DNA of 64,000 nucleotides from Henricia sp. BOLD:AAB3569 (Eukaryota; Echinodermata; Asteroidea; Spinulosida; Echinasteridae), in the NCBI GenBank assembly GCA_037783545.1, contig JBBELK010000514.1, positions 62,001 to 126,000 on the forward strand, given 5' to 3'. A program made the position numbers and the translations under genes. Each line of letters starts with the position of its first letter. Within the stretch, counting starts at the first letter, position 1. Shown here piece by piece: positions 23,401 through 34,923 of this stretch. The notes beneath the pieces are model-generated. The model saw nothing but the letters and a program-made list of their open reading frames with translations, had not been told where the DNA came from and did not search any database.

Positions 23401-24380
23401 GATGATGGTAGTGGTGTACATGTATGTAAACTTCTGACTTCAAATGTAAGTACGTCACAAGTCCAGTAACAAGAAGCAAAGGATGAACACGCACATAACA
23501 ATGCCTTTGTTGGAGTTCATTTGAACAGTTTGTGACTTGAATGAAGACCCAGGAACTTGTGGTGGACTTGTGAAGGCTTGTGGGACTTGTGAAGGCTTGT
23601 GGGGACTTGTGATGGACTCGACTAGTACCCTGGTGTCAGGGCAATATATAGTTTCGTTTTAAGTTAGATTTCAACCAAATAAACAGTCTTAGGCCAAGTC
23701 CGAACTCATAGGGAAGCGCTAATAGCAGATAGAAAATCACTAATGGCAGATATCTCACCGACTGACGTCATTTACAATGGCGCTAATCATTGGCTGCCAG
23801 CGATTTTGTTCCCCTAGTACTGGAATTTATTTTTCAAGATGTCCGCGGGATGCGAGCATCCCTTATTGGCGTTAGCTTTAAACTCCATAGACTCATGTGC
23901 AAAATCTGGTATGGCACCTAATCACCATTGAAACAACAAAATTTGGGATGAAAGAAAAATCGTATAAGGGCCTTATCGGGATTCGAACCCGAGACATTTA
24001 GACTCGTGTAATAAAGCAGTCAATGATTATTTTGACATGTATCCTTATTTAGAATCTACTCGCGTGATTTTTTTGCAGACATTGGTGGATGGTCTAACAA
24101 AAAATCTGTTATTCGCCCGTGTCATACGGACACGTCCGCATGCTGGACCACGCTTGGAGGAACCACGGTACTCGACGAAGCAGGCATAGTGAATTCTACC
24201 GAGAGCCGGCCATTTTGGATTGAGTACACGACCGCAAACATGATAAGAGTTGGCAGAGGTGGACAAGCCACGCCATTTATGTCATGGAATGCGGGTTCGT
24301 GGTACCCCTTATCCAGTACGGTGTACGTCGGGATATCATCCTGGCGTGACGTGAGCGGAGATTGGGTGTTTTACGTGTGA
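20371..24380 (+). CDS. PAN-FAMeT family gene, copy A (5' end not seen)
   Basis: Three exons with matching phases: 20371-20428 (Thr-rich linker, phase 0 to 1), 22719-22883 and 24079-24380 (FAMeT domain, TGA stop). Together they give about 174 residues. The last exon reads IGGWSNKKSVIR ... RPFWIEY ... IRVGRG ... FMSWN ... VYVGISS, the signature of the farnesoic acid O-methyltransferase-like family (Methyltransf_FA). That name is historical; in most animals the domain is a beta-sandwich of unproven enzymatic role found in secreted and adhesion proteins. Acceptors are polypyrimidine-AG and donors are GTATGA and GTACGT. The leader/PAN exon known from copy B is absent from the 18 kb upstream, so copy A may be truncated, use another first exon, or start before the window. 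Nearest AATAAA: 24874. Confidence 0.75.
21221..21304. repeat. Hairpin MITE in intron of copy A
   Basis: Near-perfect palindrome, arms CCAAATCTCGACTTGGGCTC inward and complement outward. A relative with partly replaced centre lies at 44710-44800. The matching place in copy B (near 47770) lacks it, so it inserted after the duplication or was lost from B. Confidence 0.75.
21391..21531. repeat. 141-bp hairpin MITE in intron of copy A
   Basis: TTTAAAGGCACATGCTCGTC inward pairs with GACGAGCCTGTGCCTTTAAA outward, and most of the interior also pairs (GCGCGCGC, CACGAAATACGCAGCTCCAT). Arms of the same family flank the Ngaro element (28817-28890 and 35180-35309). Confidence 0.8.
21727..21841. repeat. 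Poly-C / CCCCTA low-complexity tract
   Basis: Runs of C broken by TA or CT. A paralogous G/C-rich tract sits in copy B at about 48690-49030. Proline- and glycine-rich frames across both are artefacts. Confidence 0.9.
22719..22883 (+). CDS. Copy A exon: FAMeT domain, first half
   Basis: 165 bases, preceded by TTTCACTACAG and followed by GTACGT, phase 1 to 1. It codes AMPFNTQPRYPHTFNYILG ... VDFEVKIASDALIALAS. The pattern 'F-x-V-K-x-x-x-D-A-x-I-A-L' is the usual start of a FAMeT domain. Same length as in copy B. Confidence 0.8.
23132..23632. mobile_element. hAT-type MITE, 8-bp target duplication
   Basis: Ends CAGGGTTGTAGTCAAGTCC and (complement) CAGGGTACTAGTCGAGTCC, followed by tandem TCACAAGTC words. 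It is flanked by a perfect GTGTCAGG duplication at 23124-23131 and 23633-23640. CAGGG ends with an 8-bp duplication identify the hAT superfamily. It lies in intron 3 of copy A and is absent from the 238-base intron of copy B. Confidence 0.9.
23215..23446. mobile_element. Tc1/mariner MITE nested in the hAT MITE
   Basis: Ends CAGTTGTAGTCAGAAGTTTA and (complement) CATTTGAAGTCAGAAGTTTA, flanked by TA on both sides. The TIR closely resembles that of the Sleeping-Beauty-like branch of Tc1 elements (GTTGAAGTCNGAAGTTTACATACA type). 232 bases, with no transposase. Confidence 0.9.
23955..24005 (-). repeat. tRNA-derived B-box fragment
   Basis: On the minus strand TCGGGTTCGAATCCCGA forms a perfect T-arm-like hairpin with a B-box consensus. 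No matching 5' acceptor half or D arm is found at tRNA distance, so it is read as a SINE or tRNA relic, not a functional tRNA gene. Confidence 0.4.
24079..24380 (+). CDS. Copy A terminal exon: FAMeT domain, second half
   Basis: 302 bases from TTTTTTTGCAG to TGA. It contains the conserved GGW-x-N-x-K-S-V-I-R, FWI and VGRG positions. Two cysteines (PCH..., ACW) are shared in part with copy B, where the second is in a CDA context. Confidence 0.85.
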
Positions 24381-25760
24381 AGTTTCGTTCGAAATGTCGC
24401 CGTGCATGCATATCGCCACCATATTGGCTACTCGATAATGCACGTTTCTATCGTAGTAGACTCGATAACTATAGTCTAGTGTCAGTTACATTGCCAACTT
24501 TTATGAAGGTGAATTCACACTTAGCCTTTTCGCGCGTAAATGCGACGCGCGTCGCTTTGAGAAAGAGCGGTTTGGGGAGGGGGGACTTGATTAAGTGAAA
24601 TTACAGAATCATCTTGGGCGAAAGGTGTTTTTTGTGATTCTGTGATTTTCCAATGCATCATTTTACTCCAAATCCCCTTCAGACCAGTTTTTCTCAAAGC
24701 GACGCACGTGGCACTTACGCGCGAAAAATTTAAGACTCAGTGTGAATCCACCCTATAAAAAAAAAGTGCTGTAGAGGGAGTTTGGGATGAAACGACGCAC
24801 TGAAAACCACATTTATTTTATTTTATTTTATTTTATTAAATATTGTTTAAAGATTCGGCCAAAGGCATGCCACAATAAAAAGAAAAGTCACACGTTTTGT
24901 CCTTCAAAAATGCCGCCGAGTAAACATTAAAGCAACTCCATTCAAAGTGTTTTTTGACATAATATGGAACTCATTCACGCGGTGGCCATTTTCAATCGTG
25001 TCCCCTGAATCACAACCATGAATATAAACTGGCAAGTTGAAAGGTGCCAGACTACTCCGGAACGCATATGCATGGCAAGCCTCGCTCCAAAACAATCTGG
25101 TACCTTTCCAATCAGCAGCTTATATAGGACCTATTTACAAAACTGATTCAGGGGACACGATTAAAAATGCATGGCTTGCTCTTAAAAAGGATATTTAGGG
25201 ACGTTGTAACATGCAAGGCTTGTATTTATACCTTAATTTTTCTTTTTGTCTCGCACAGGTATCATTGCACAAATCTTAATGGGTATATTTATTATGTGAA
25301 TATAAATGTCTTATACTTGGGCTTTTGTCTTTGTCATCGGAATTGCTATCAAAATCATGTAAAGATGTTTTAAAATAGTAAAATTCATTATTTATTGCGT
25401 GTGGTGTTACAAATAAAATACATGTACATGTATAGGCATACGGGCATTCAGCTGAGATTAAGAAATTATAATAATTCATCTTGGTATTTTCTACCTTCTA
25501 ACTTTATTTTTATCATCAAACTTAACATACACCATAATACCTCATAGGTAAGATTAAATTCTTATTAACCATACTAGTTTGAAAAAAATAACAGTTTGAG
25601 TTCCAAAAGCTGAGTTCCGAAAAATGTATGACGACACGTTAGTTATTTTAAGACGTGGCTGCTACGTACGTACCGATCTTCTTATTTATGTTCGTATCTG
25701 GAATACATGGACTGGAAACCAGTCTAGGATCAAAGTGTGGTGAACTTCAATGCAAATTTC
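24381..25760. other. 3' flank of copy A, paralogous to 56593-57920
   Basis: Starting at the stop codon (AGTTTCGTTCGAAATGTCGCC), this DNA aligns with the 3' flank of copy B beyond its 3.76-kb insertion. It includes CGACGCACGTGGCACTTACG, the CCATTCAAAGTGTTTTTTGAC block and TCTTATACTTGGGCTTTTGTC. No coding sequence is supported. It documents that A and B arose by duplication of a segment including downstream DNA. Confidence 0.75.
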
Positions 25761-27263
25761 GCGAGAGGGCGCGCTCGCCCATTCATTACACGTAAACCTA
25801 CGCTTTGCCACTCGCATGACTAGATTCTAGCGGATCTTGAAGAAATAAAAGCCGTAAACAGGGATAGGCTAGTTTGATATAGTATCATAACTACTGTTAC
25901 TAAAATTATCGATTGATGGTTGATATCAGAAACAAGTAATTTGTCGAATTTTACGAGCCGAAGCATGCCAGAAACCGAGAACTTCACAGACGCAGCTGGG
26001 CTAAGCCTGCCCGCGCCATTGCAAATAAATGCTTGTTCGGTTGTCATGGTTGTTGGGTGCGTAGGCTAGGCCCACTCTTTGTCTAGCCTTGACTTGTGCC
26101 AACCCTGGCCATGCTGGCCCTGATGTCAGATGACCACCGCATATGATCATGCTGTCCCACCAACATCGAGAAAAGTCAGTACCATGGTTTTCTAAAAATT
26201 TAAGACTATGTTCGAACTTCAAACCCCCAACTTCAAGCGGAATAATTTTGAGAAAACCATTTCCCCCCCTTAATTATTTCACTTTTCAGTCACACCAAAA
26301 CTTTTTTCTCTCTAAAAATGACTTAACAAGTACCAATATGTGCAGATTTAATGGAGCAAAAATAGAAGTGAAAACAAAACTAAAGGTTTTTAAGGGAAAA
26401 AACCTGTACTAGCCTATTCCAACTACAATATTTTTTAAACAAAGTGGTGGCACTCATAAAGCAAGTGACATTTTGTGAATTTCGTATTTGCTTTCCGTGA
26501 GTCATGCATGTACTTTATTTGTATAAAACAATGCTAGAAGATTTTAGAAACCCCATTATATATAAAACAATGCACTTAATTGTCTGCACTCGTTTAATAT
26601 CCCAATGTACTTTGTTTCTTGGGGAAACTTAATTAAAGTAATGCTGGGTTACTCAAGCTGAATAAATGATGTAGGCCTACATGTATGTAATTCAATGTAG
26701 AGAGAACAGAACTTCCTTGTATTGCATCTAGTCTGAAGACTCTTTTCCTTTCTTTTGTTTTTGGACAGCAATTAAAGTGATGTACTTGAACCTGCAAGGC
26801 GTAGGATGCAAAGTGTTATTCATCACGTAACTTCAGGGGCAACAGACAGCTGAAGTGTGACGGGGATTGCCATGGTAATCGGCTGTAAACATCATGGCCA
26901 TCGGCTGTAAACATCATGGCCGTTGGAAAAAGTACCATTGCAAGAGCACAGGGAAACGGTTCAGTGATTTTTAGTGTAGAGCCATTGCGGTCTTCTTCAA
27001 CCCAAGCCCTGCAAACTTCTCTGCAACTACTGAAGTCAGACCTGGGTCGGGTCATGATAAAACCTTTTATTTCATCAGTAACTGTATGTTGCGTCTACTT
27101 CAGGACTGTCTATTTCATCAGTAGAGCTATATCTAAATGGCAAAGGCTAGATTAGACAGTTGTTTTCCCCATGATTTTAGCTGTCACCATCACGGGTAAT
27201 GTGTACTGGTAATAGTGTTGTCCCTTCCTTTAAGTCAGAAAGCAGTGCTGAATTTAATTGACT
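25761..27263. other. Intergenic DNA, no supported gene
   Basis: Mixed AT-rich sequence. 26280-26420 and 29440-29550 share words (AATGTGCAGATTTGATGGA type) with the internal foldback at 3120-3330 and with 53990-54085, suggesting scraps of one dispersed repeat. A short direct repeat ATCGGCTGTAAACATCATGG lies at 26879-26920. Confidence 0.4.
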
Positions 27264-27407
27264 ATAGACCTTATGCACGGCAGCCATGATAGAGGGCAGT
27301 CACATTGTCAGTGCGTCATGCACGAGTAGGCACTTTGTGTGTCTATTGTCACATCATTTGAATATGAAAACCTGCCCTCTGTCATGGCCGCCATGTATAA
27401 GGTCTAT
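27264..27407. repeat. 144-bp foldback MITE
   Basis: ATAGACCTTATGCACGGC ... AGAGGGCAG inward and CTGCCCTCTGTCATGGC ... AAGGTCTAT outward pair over ~36 bases with a few mismatches. No internal gene. Confidence 0.75.
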
Positions 27408-28816
27408 TGGACAGCGAGTGATGCAATTTCTGAACAAAATTCTGACAAGCTCTTTAATGCTACAATCATAAACATTTTGTTGCATCTTTTATATTTGCAT
27501 GTACATGTATATACATGTGATTGCACAACTATGTATTTTATAAAAAAATTAAATTTAATAAATGCAAAATTTGTCAGTTAGGCCTATTTGTTACATGTAA
27601 TTGCATCGTAGCAGTTAGTGCAATTTGTAAGCAAGTTCTCCAAAAGATACCGATAGTCAATGAAAACGCATTCACCCTTAAGATTTGAAATTTCTTAATG
27701 GATCTTGTAAACAAAAAAATAGAGAACACAAAGTCATTAAAGCATAAAATTCACTAATCTGAGTACTTGCACTATTGTGTCTAGACTAACTGAATACAGC
27801 TGAATTCATGCATTACACATCACAAATTGCCGAAGCATGTTTATTTCAAAAATAAGGATGACGCGTTTTCATTGACTGTCGGTGTAATTTAATTTTACAT
27901 TGTACATGTAGTTACAATTAACATTAATAAAACAGGCAACATATTTTGTTGTACTTTGTGTACATGTAGTTGTATGATTAAAAGAGATGTTTTATGTTGT
28001 GTTTAGCTTTTGTGTACATATGTAAGATTATCCTAAGTTCTTTTGGTATTTTTTTTCGTATACATTGAACAAAGATTTTAAGGAAATTACCTCCTGGAAT
28101 CAACACATAATGTAATTCTAAGATATACTTCCCACTTGCACTTTTGTCGCAAATGTTGCTTTTCTGTAGAAAAATCACGTTTTCTTCTTCAAAAATTGCC
28201 TTCAGTTAGTGCACAAGATAACCATTCACGCGCGCGCGCAGCGCCCTCTGTTGTTGCGCTTACGCACAGACCGCTCGCCGCGTCATTTGGTGCATTACTT
28301 TATGCAGTAATTTTATCATTTATTTATCTCAGAAATGCAACATTTGCGACGGAAGTGTCAGTGGGAAGTATATCTTATAATTGAATAAGCTATCGATTCC
28401 AATATATAAATTTACCCAAATCCGTGTTCAATGTATATGAAAAACTTTTTTAAAATTACCGGTAAACATTTTTTAGGCTTTCTCAACTTTGCAAGAGAAT
28501 GCGATTTGGCTTGCATCAGGAAGAATGAATATACATTAAACACGACTCCCAAAGTGACTTTATTAGCACTTTATACTTCATAGCATATTCAGTTGGGACG
28601 TGAACTCACGACCTCCTGCATACCACCAAGCTGGTTGGTGTTGAGTACATGTAGCTGGTTCGAATCATACAGCAGTGAGTACCGCAACTGATGAAAGTGA
28701 TTTGGCTTGCATCAACATCATTTAGGGGTTTTGTTTTCTCAGGTACATGTACTATGTAAGTACATGTATTAAACTAAAAGCAATTTTAAAAGAATGAAAA
28801 AGCATTTTCATTTTCT
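27408..28816. other. Intergenic DNA with a tRNA-like relic
   Basis: AT-rich, many ACATGTA words. Around 28600-28640 the minus strand holds GGTCGTGAGTTCACGTCCC-like text resembling a degenerate B box with a nearby GCTGGTTGGTG; probably an old SINE. No coding exon supported. Confidence 0.35.
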
Positions 28817-29617
28817 GCTCGTCAGCAATGCGCATACGCCTTTCTTAATATTTATTCATGACGGACCAAAGCCGGCGAGGCTATAGTTCCACTCATTTCA
28901 GTGCCGGATCGTATGCGTGCGATAAGCCTACGAACGTACGTACCGATGTGCTCCAAGTTGACAGCGTAAAACGTCATGTGCTCCAAGTTGACAGCGTAAA
29001 ACGTTCGTCGTTTGGACCTTTTTAGGTTTACTTTTGTAGATTTCTGAGTGATAATGACCGACAGAAGCAGGGGCACATCAAAATTAGGAGAGACGAAGGA
29101 CAGATCTTCGAAGGACATTTTTAAAAAATTATTTTGAACCGTGTCCGGAAATTGGGCCATGCAGCGACGATGACTCTTTTTCCTCCCTCTGTCATGTCTG
29201 TTGATCATGTTGATTTATTACGGGTAAGAATTTACAAGTCGGACATCACGATAAGTTGAAAAATAAACTAATGTTAGCCGTCAGTAAGTGCATATCTGAT
29301 TGAAAAACAAAAATTTGTCAGGAAGAAATTACGATTCATATTTGAACAAATCTTTGCCATTTTTCAGCCGATCTCGTATTCGTATAATTTATGAGGCAGT
29401 AGAAGAAGTCTGACTTGTAAATTCTCTCCTTTTTCATATAAAATGGTACCATTGGTAAGAGTTGAGAAGTTGATCAGAATTTATTTTCTTTAAAATGACC
29501 CATCTAGCATTGGAATGTGCAGATTTGATGGAATAAATTTCAGCATTCCTACCTTTCAAATCTTGCACCTACGCCGCTGAGAAGTACCTGCATTCTTTGC
29601 AAACTGTCTGTCTTTTG

Positions 29618-29758
29618 ATTTATTCCCTTATTCGCGTACTCAACCGTGAATAAAGTATTTTCAATTCCGCATTCCTACCCTATTGCATAAGCTGAAAAAG
29701 AAACATAACAATAACATACCATGAACTTGGGGAGCACCAAGCTTCGACGACAAGACAG
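29618..29758 (-). repeat. Split direct repeat B2
   Basis: 141 bases from ATTTATTCCCTTATTCGCG to CGACGACAAGACAG, repeated at 30161-30301 (B1). Confidence 0.92.
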
Positions 29759-30024
29759 AGCGGGCGAAACCGAGACTGAGCTGGTGCTTACCAACATTTT
29801 GGGACAGCTATGCAGCGTCTCCGTGTTGCTCTTCCTCACGAACAGTACTCACCAGCTCCACTACCGGTACCTTCCAAGATGTCCCGTCTCTACCGTTACC
29901 TCTTCCTTCTGTGTGCCGCATGACGCCAGAGCTTGGAAGAGACCAGATTCTGTTCTATTCCTGTTGTTAACTTGTTCCGAAGTTCCTGCCCCTGCCTCAT
30001 TCCTCCAACACTCGTGAACTTCTT

Positions 30025-30160
30025 AAAATTGCACGTCCGTTGTCTTGCGTGCCGAACGAGGTCAGTGCCTACTGCAATGCTTCCACACCCCATTGCACCG
30101 AGTCCTTCCTGCAAAACATTCTTATGCAAATCGGTTAGCTCAGCTAACAATTGAAAAAAT
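30025..30160 (-). repeat. Split direct repeat A2
   Basis: From AAAATTGCACGTCCG to CTAACAATTGAAAAAAT, repeated at 34924-35061 (A1). It joins B1 directly at 30160/30161. Confidence 0.92.
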
Positions 30161-30301
30161 ATTTATTCCCTTATTCGCGTACTCAACCGTGAATAAAGTA
30201 TTTTCAATTCCGCATTCCTACCCTATTGCATAAGCTGAAAAAGAAACATAACAATAACATACCATGAACTTGGGGAGCACCAAGCTTCGACGACAAGACA
30301 G
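30161..30301 (-). repeat. Split direct repeat B1
   Basis: Second copy of the 141-base B repeat, adjacent to A2; it lies ~200 bases beyond the recombinase stop codon. Confidence 0.92.
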
Positions 30302-30501
30302 CTAACCTTAGCTCCCCTTATCTCAGTGATTAAAGAACGGGCAGACAAGTGTTTTTGTTTTTCGATGAACATTTAATTTTACCTCAAAACTGAATTACAT
30401 TTTTACTTCAATCTTATGTCATTCCAAATATGGTATACAATATACCCAATGGTGTACTGATCCTTCCAACTTACGTAATCTTAGTTTCTTGTACATGTAT
30501 A

Positions 30502-31468
30502 CTATATACCCAAGTTCAAGGATACTGAAAGTCTGTCTTTCATGCTGTCTTTAACATACCCATCTTTCGCTGTTTCCGATCTCCATCTGCCATGCTTCTT
30601 GAATAGTCTATCCGGTACGCCAATGTTAGCCGCGGCTGATGCACCGCCACTGCGGAGGCTGTGCATCCCAAATTTTTTTGGGTTCATCCCTACTGATGCC
30701 AATGCTTCTCTTAGGATTTCTAAGCACCTGCTGTATGACAACTTGCTATCTCTTAGCTTGTATGAATCTAGAGATTTACAGTAGTTTACTGGCCTAAAAA
30801 TAAAACCTTCGTCCAATTCATTGTTCAAACCTGCAACACTTAAATATTTTCGCAAAGCCGATAATGGGCAGGTAACAGAATTAGTGGCGCCTATCAGTAC
30901 CCAAGCACCCTGCCTATAAATATCCGTTTTGCTTTTGATGATAAATATGTTTACGTGAGAAATGTATATGTCCAAGTCACACCGTCTTATGTTTATTAAT
31001 TCATCGTAGCGTAAGAAGCCTGCATATGCAATTAGAATCATAGCACACAACCGTGCATGTAACAGGTTGTTAGAGGTTCCATACTGATTAACTACAGCTT
31101 TCAGGATTTCTGGTGTAATGGGTTCCTTCTTAATGATAGGCTTCTGCAGCAGCCTCTTTAATCCTTGTAACACAGTGTGTAAGAACTTACAGTCGCAGGG
31201 ATTCATTGTAACCTGAGGGCTACAGTCATAGCGCCACTTGAGGGCATAAAACACCGACTCCATTCTGGAGTAAGGTGCACCGCTTTGATAAAGGTGAATG
31301 AAAAATCTGCTGATATCCTCTGCCCGAGCAGGAAATAAAGTTACCTCGTTGTGTGTACTCCACACATCCCAAGATACCAACGCTCGGTTATATTTGTACA
31401 CTGTGCTATGAGCCCTTGAAGCTTTCAAGACGTCACTCAGCACCCTACCATATTCATCCTGCGAGGAT
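30502..31468 (-). CDS. Tyrosine recombinase of the Ngaro element
   Basis: About 320 residues of an intact DIRS-type tyrosine recombinase (phage-integrase fold) that would integrate the circular cDNA. Visible catalytic positions: Arg in GFLRYDEL, HSLRSG (His-x-x-Arg), HGRWRSE (His/Trp) and the nucleophile Tyr in AKDGYVKD near the C-terminus. The exon begins after TTGATTTTCAG at 31469, and its first base completes a Val codon split by the 210-base intron 31469-31678. The unspliced ATG at 31512 lies inside that intron, so translation as a pol fusion is more likely. No stop or frameshift is present in this domain, unlike gag and RT. Confidence 0.92.
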
Positions 31469-31678
31469 CTGAAAATCAAGAGGCAAAAATGCACAGAAGC
31501 TATTTTATTCAAATTTCACATTCAAAATCAAGCTCCGACTCAGATTACATAAGTAGGCCACTATGCTCTGCAGCTACCTGTATTTCGGTATCGTCGTTTC
31601 TTAGCTATGCAGCTTTTGTTTGCCATGCGGCAGGACTGAAATCATGGAACATGTCCACATACATGTAAGAAAACTCAC
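31469..31678 (-). other. Putative intron between RNase H and recombinase
   Basis: GTGAGT at the 5' end, a polypyrimidine-AG end (GATTTTCAG), 210 bases, phase 2. Unspliced, pol stops at TGA directly after the donor. Spliced, RNase H and recombinase form one frame. Confidence 0.7.
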
Positions 31679-34203
31679 ACATTCAAGAAACCATTTAATC
31701 TTATGCATAGTACCGGGCTGCGGTATTGTGTTGACCCGAAAATAGAATTCTCATTTCGGCCTTGTACAAAAATCCCTGTAGGATCATTAAATCTTGCAAT
31801 ATGAGTTACAAGTGAACGAAAAAGACTGTGCTCTGAAAACAAGAGGGGCCAAAATGGTGCAGAAGGCCACTCAGGGACGACTAAGGTGCCCTTGGCTAAA
31901 CACACATGGGCATGCTTAAGAACCTCCCCAATACAATTAATTGGGGGAACAATCCAATTATTTTCACCGGCCCAATTGCAAGAAAAAGCATCAACATGTG
32001 TTGATTTTGGGCACCAAAACTTGGAATTAAATATTTTCAATTTAGCATTGAGATCATCTGCAAACCTGTCAACAGTGTGTGGGCCCCATAATCCATCCAT
32101 GAATTCAAAGAATTCACTTGACACTCCCCAGTCATCGAAATCAATCACCCGACTAAGTTCATCTGCAATGTTGTTTTGTTCTCTCGGCAACCATTCGACT
32201 TGTAAGGAAATTTGATTCTCTCTGCAGAGGATGAAAATTTCTAAACTCATATCTTGCAATTCTGCAACCATGCTACCTTTGGCTACAATAGCAACAACTC
32301 CTTTGTTGTCAGTGTATAGCTTAACTGTCTTACCTTTCAAGTAAGCAGAGAATGTTTGAACAGACAAACAAACGGCTTTAAGTTCTCTCCAAGTGGAGCT
32401 TTTAGACATCTCTATGTCTGTCTAATTTCTCACCATTTTCATGTCAGCACATTCACTAATCCAGGCCCCGCAGCCTAACTTGCTGGCGTCAGAGTATGCA
32501 ATTGTCTGTGGAAGAGAATAGTCAATTAACATGCGTTTGTTAAGACTAGTTAAATTCGATTTCCAAAAGAACATTTCTGTGATAAGTTTACTATCACTAG
32601 GAATATTGTACATTTTATCCCAATGCTCTCTGCGAATGATTTCATAATGCATATATCTGGACTTTAACTGAGCCAAAGCTCCAACTACTGGATAGAGTGA
32701 ATTAATTTTACCAGCAAGGGTAGCTATCTTCCGAGCTGAAACCTGTGGCAAGCAGACTTGAAAGGAGTCTAAACATGACATGACGTCATCTACCCTTCTT
32801 TGTGTTATTTTTATACAGCTCTCATTGCTATCCCAGGTTAAACCAAGCTAATCCAGTGATTTGACAGGGTTCCATTGTGATTTTACTTTATTCGGTACAA
32901 ACCCCGCTTTTAGAAGATCATCTTTGACTCTTTTTGCCGTTGACTCACAAACGTCGTACGAGTCAGCACGGCCCCGAACATCATCGAGAAACACAACTAT
33001 AAAAATTCCTGCATTCCGCCAATATTGAACAATTGGCTTAAGACATTTAGTGAATATGTATGGCGCAGTGGATAAACCAAATGGTAAAACTTGAAATGAA
33101 AAATATCTTGTTCCTTTTCCAAAGTTCCAAGCGAAACCAAGGAAGCGCGAGTGCTCAGAAAAAATTTCAAAATGATGATAGCCTGACTTGAGGTCAAAAG
33201 AAAACATAAAATCACCTTTCTTAAAATACTTCAATGCTACGTTCCAATCTTCAAAGTGTACTTTCTCCTTCCATAAATACTTGTTAACGAAACGCAGATC
33301 AAGAATCAACCTCTTTTTACCTGAATTTTGAACCGATACGGAAAGAGGGTTGACAACATGGGGTGCAGCATCAGATTCAATCACTAAACCTTTGCTAAGA
33401 AGATCAGACACTGCTTCGGAAACAAATTCCGAGTGCGATAAAGCAGATGCATTGTTATTCAAAACAGCTCGCGGGGGTGTTTCCAATAGTGGTAACTTAT
33501 AACCTTCTTGTATAATGTCCAGGACAAATGGGGAAGCCCCGATACTTTCCCAGAAAGGTAGAGAAGCTCTAAGTCTACCCTTAACAATGGGCTCACAGCT
33601 ATGTTGTTCATAATCAAAATAGTTCATAGCATAAAACTCTGTATCGTATTCATACCCTGCCGTTTCCGTAGGCCTAGGCCTAGGCCTATCCATTTTGTCG
33701 CGTTCGGTAAAATCTTCAGGTCCCCTTTTACCCGTAAAACTGCCGCCTTCCCCCATACCGGATGGCACCGTTAATGCAGCTTTGTCTTGTTGATCATTTT
33801 TGTCGTAATGAATCCGTTCATGCGTCTTTCTGTATCCGTCCGATGATGATGACCCCACGCTGTTACGAACGTTGCTGGGCGCCAAAATCTTTGAAACTGG
33901 TTTGTTTGTTGGTGACCCCTGGGCAGTTTCTCCTCCAGTGCCCCTGTTTACCACAGGCAAAGCAGAGATCGCTTGCTTTCGGACCGCCGCCGATTGTACG
34001 CCAACTTTGTCCGCTGGTACTAGCCCCAAACGTGAATCTATTCCGTGGTTCAAAACCACGAAAAAAGCTGTCAGAATTAGAAGCCCCTTGACCATGATAC
34101 CCGTCTGTCTTGGCCTGTCTACGTTTGGATAATGCTGCACGGGCCTCGGTCTTGCGTTTCCGGGACGCTCGAGCTTGTGCAGATCGGATTCTCTTCTCAT
34201 CAT
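31679..34203 (-). pseudogene. pol: Reverse transcriptase-RNase H (pol), two amber stops
   Basis: One frame is open from 34203 to 31675 except for two TAG codons, at 32848-32846 and 32421-32419. RT motifs: SGKKRLILDLRFVNKYL, then FSFDLKSGYHHFEI, then LPFGLSTAPYIFTK, then the catalytic FLDD (usual family form YLDD or VLDD). RNase H follows, split by the second amber: AYSDAS (first Asp), WRELKAV (Glu), LYTDNKG (Asp), NNIADELSR (last Asp), so all four acidic residues are present. The first ~110 codons of the longest open frame overlap gag out of frame and are probably not translated as such. A donor GTGAGT at 31678 ends the exon and allows splicing to the recombinase exon in frame. Confidence 0.9.
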
Positions 34204-34841
34204 TAGAATCGCTAGCTAGCTCTTCACTTAAATACTCATCTACAGCAGTCCAGCCTAGCAGAATAAAAAGAGAACATTTTTATATAATGATTGAGCCGCC
34301 TCTGGGATAAATTTTATGCTTTAAGCTAAATCGAGGCTTTTCAGAATTTCTTCAAGATTGTATATGCATACATGCCTTGCATTTCTGTAGGCTTTAGATT
34401 TTTTAAAGACGAACCTGCATCAGATTTGTCTGCCAATCTGATTAATTTGTTTCTTTTCTTGATTTCGGCAATACCCTCCTTTAACTGTACAAGTGCTGGG
34501 CCTTGGTTTCCGTCTTCTAGGAAGGAGACAGCTTTTTCCAACTTTTCCTGGAGATTAGCGTTAAACTCGAATTGAGTTCTGTTGCCTTAAAACCGGAATG
34601 TGAGCTCCGAAGCTCTCTTTAACTGCTGTAGCTCAGAGGACGCCACCGATAACTTTTTCTCGCTATCTTCCTTTACTTTCGCAATGGACGAATCGAAATA
34701 CGCTTTGAACGAACCGAAGGCCTCCTTTATGGCTTCACTAACAAATGTGGGCGTAAGAAACGCACTCGATGTTTCTCCAGGTGCCTGAACGTTCTCTGTG
34801 GCTACGTTGTGTGCAGAACAACCCGGTTCGTTGTCAGACAT
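33863..34841 (-). pseudogene. gag: Gag-like protein of the Ngaro element (spliced, one stop)
   Basis: Exon 1 runs 34841 to 34415 (starts MSDNEPGCSAH, coiled-coil-like Lys/Glu-rich middle) and exon 2 runs 34254 to 33863. The 160-base intron has donor CAG|GTTCGT and acceptor TTATTCTGCTAG, and the join restores ...SDAGWTAVDEYLSEE without frame change. Exon 2 ends with a CCHC zinc knuckle, CFACGKQGHWRRNC, as expected for a nucleic-acid-binding Gag. An in-frame TAA at 34587-34589 interrupts exon 1. The knuckle lies in a frame different from pol, whose open frame overlaps it from 34203 onward. Intron and stop placement are my reading, not confirmed by transcripts. Confidence 0.75.
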
Positions 34842-34923
34842 TGTGAAGGAAAAAACGCCCTGAGAATAATACTAGGACCAATATGCACAAACAGCTCTGA
34901 AAGGACAATTATTACGAGCGAGC

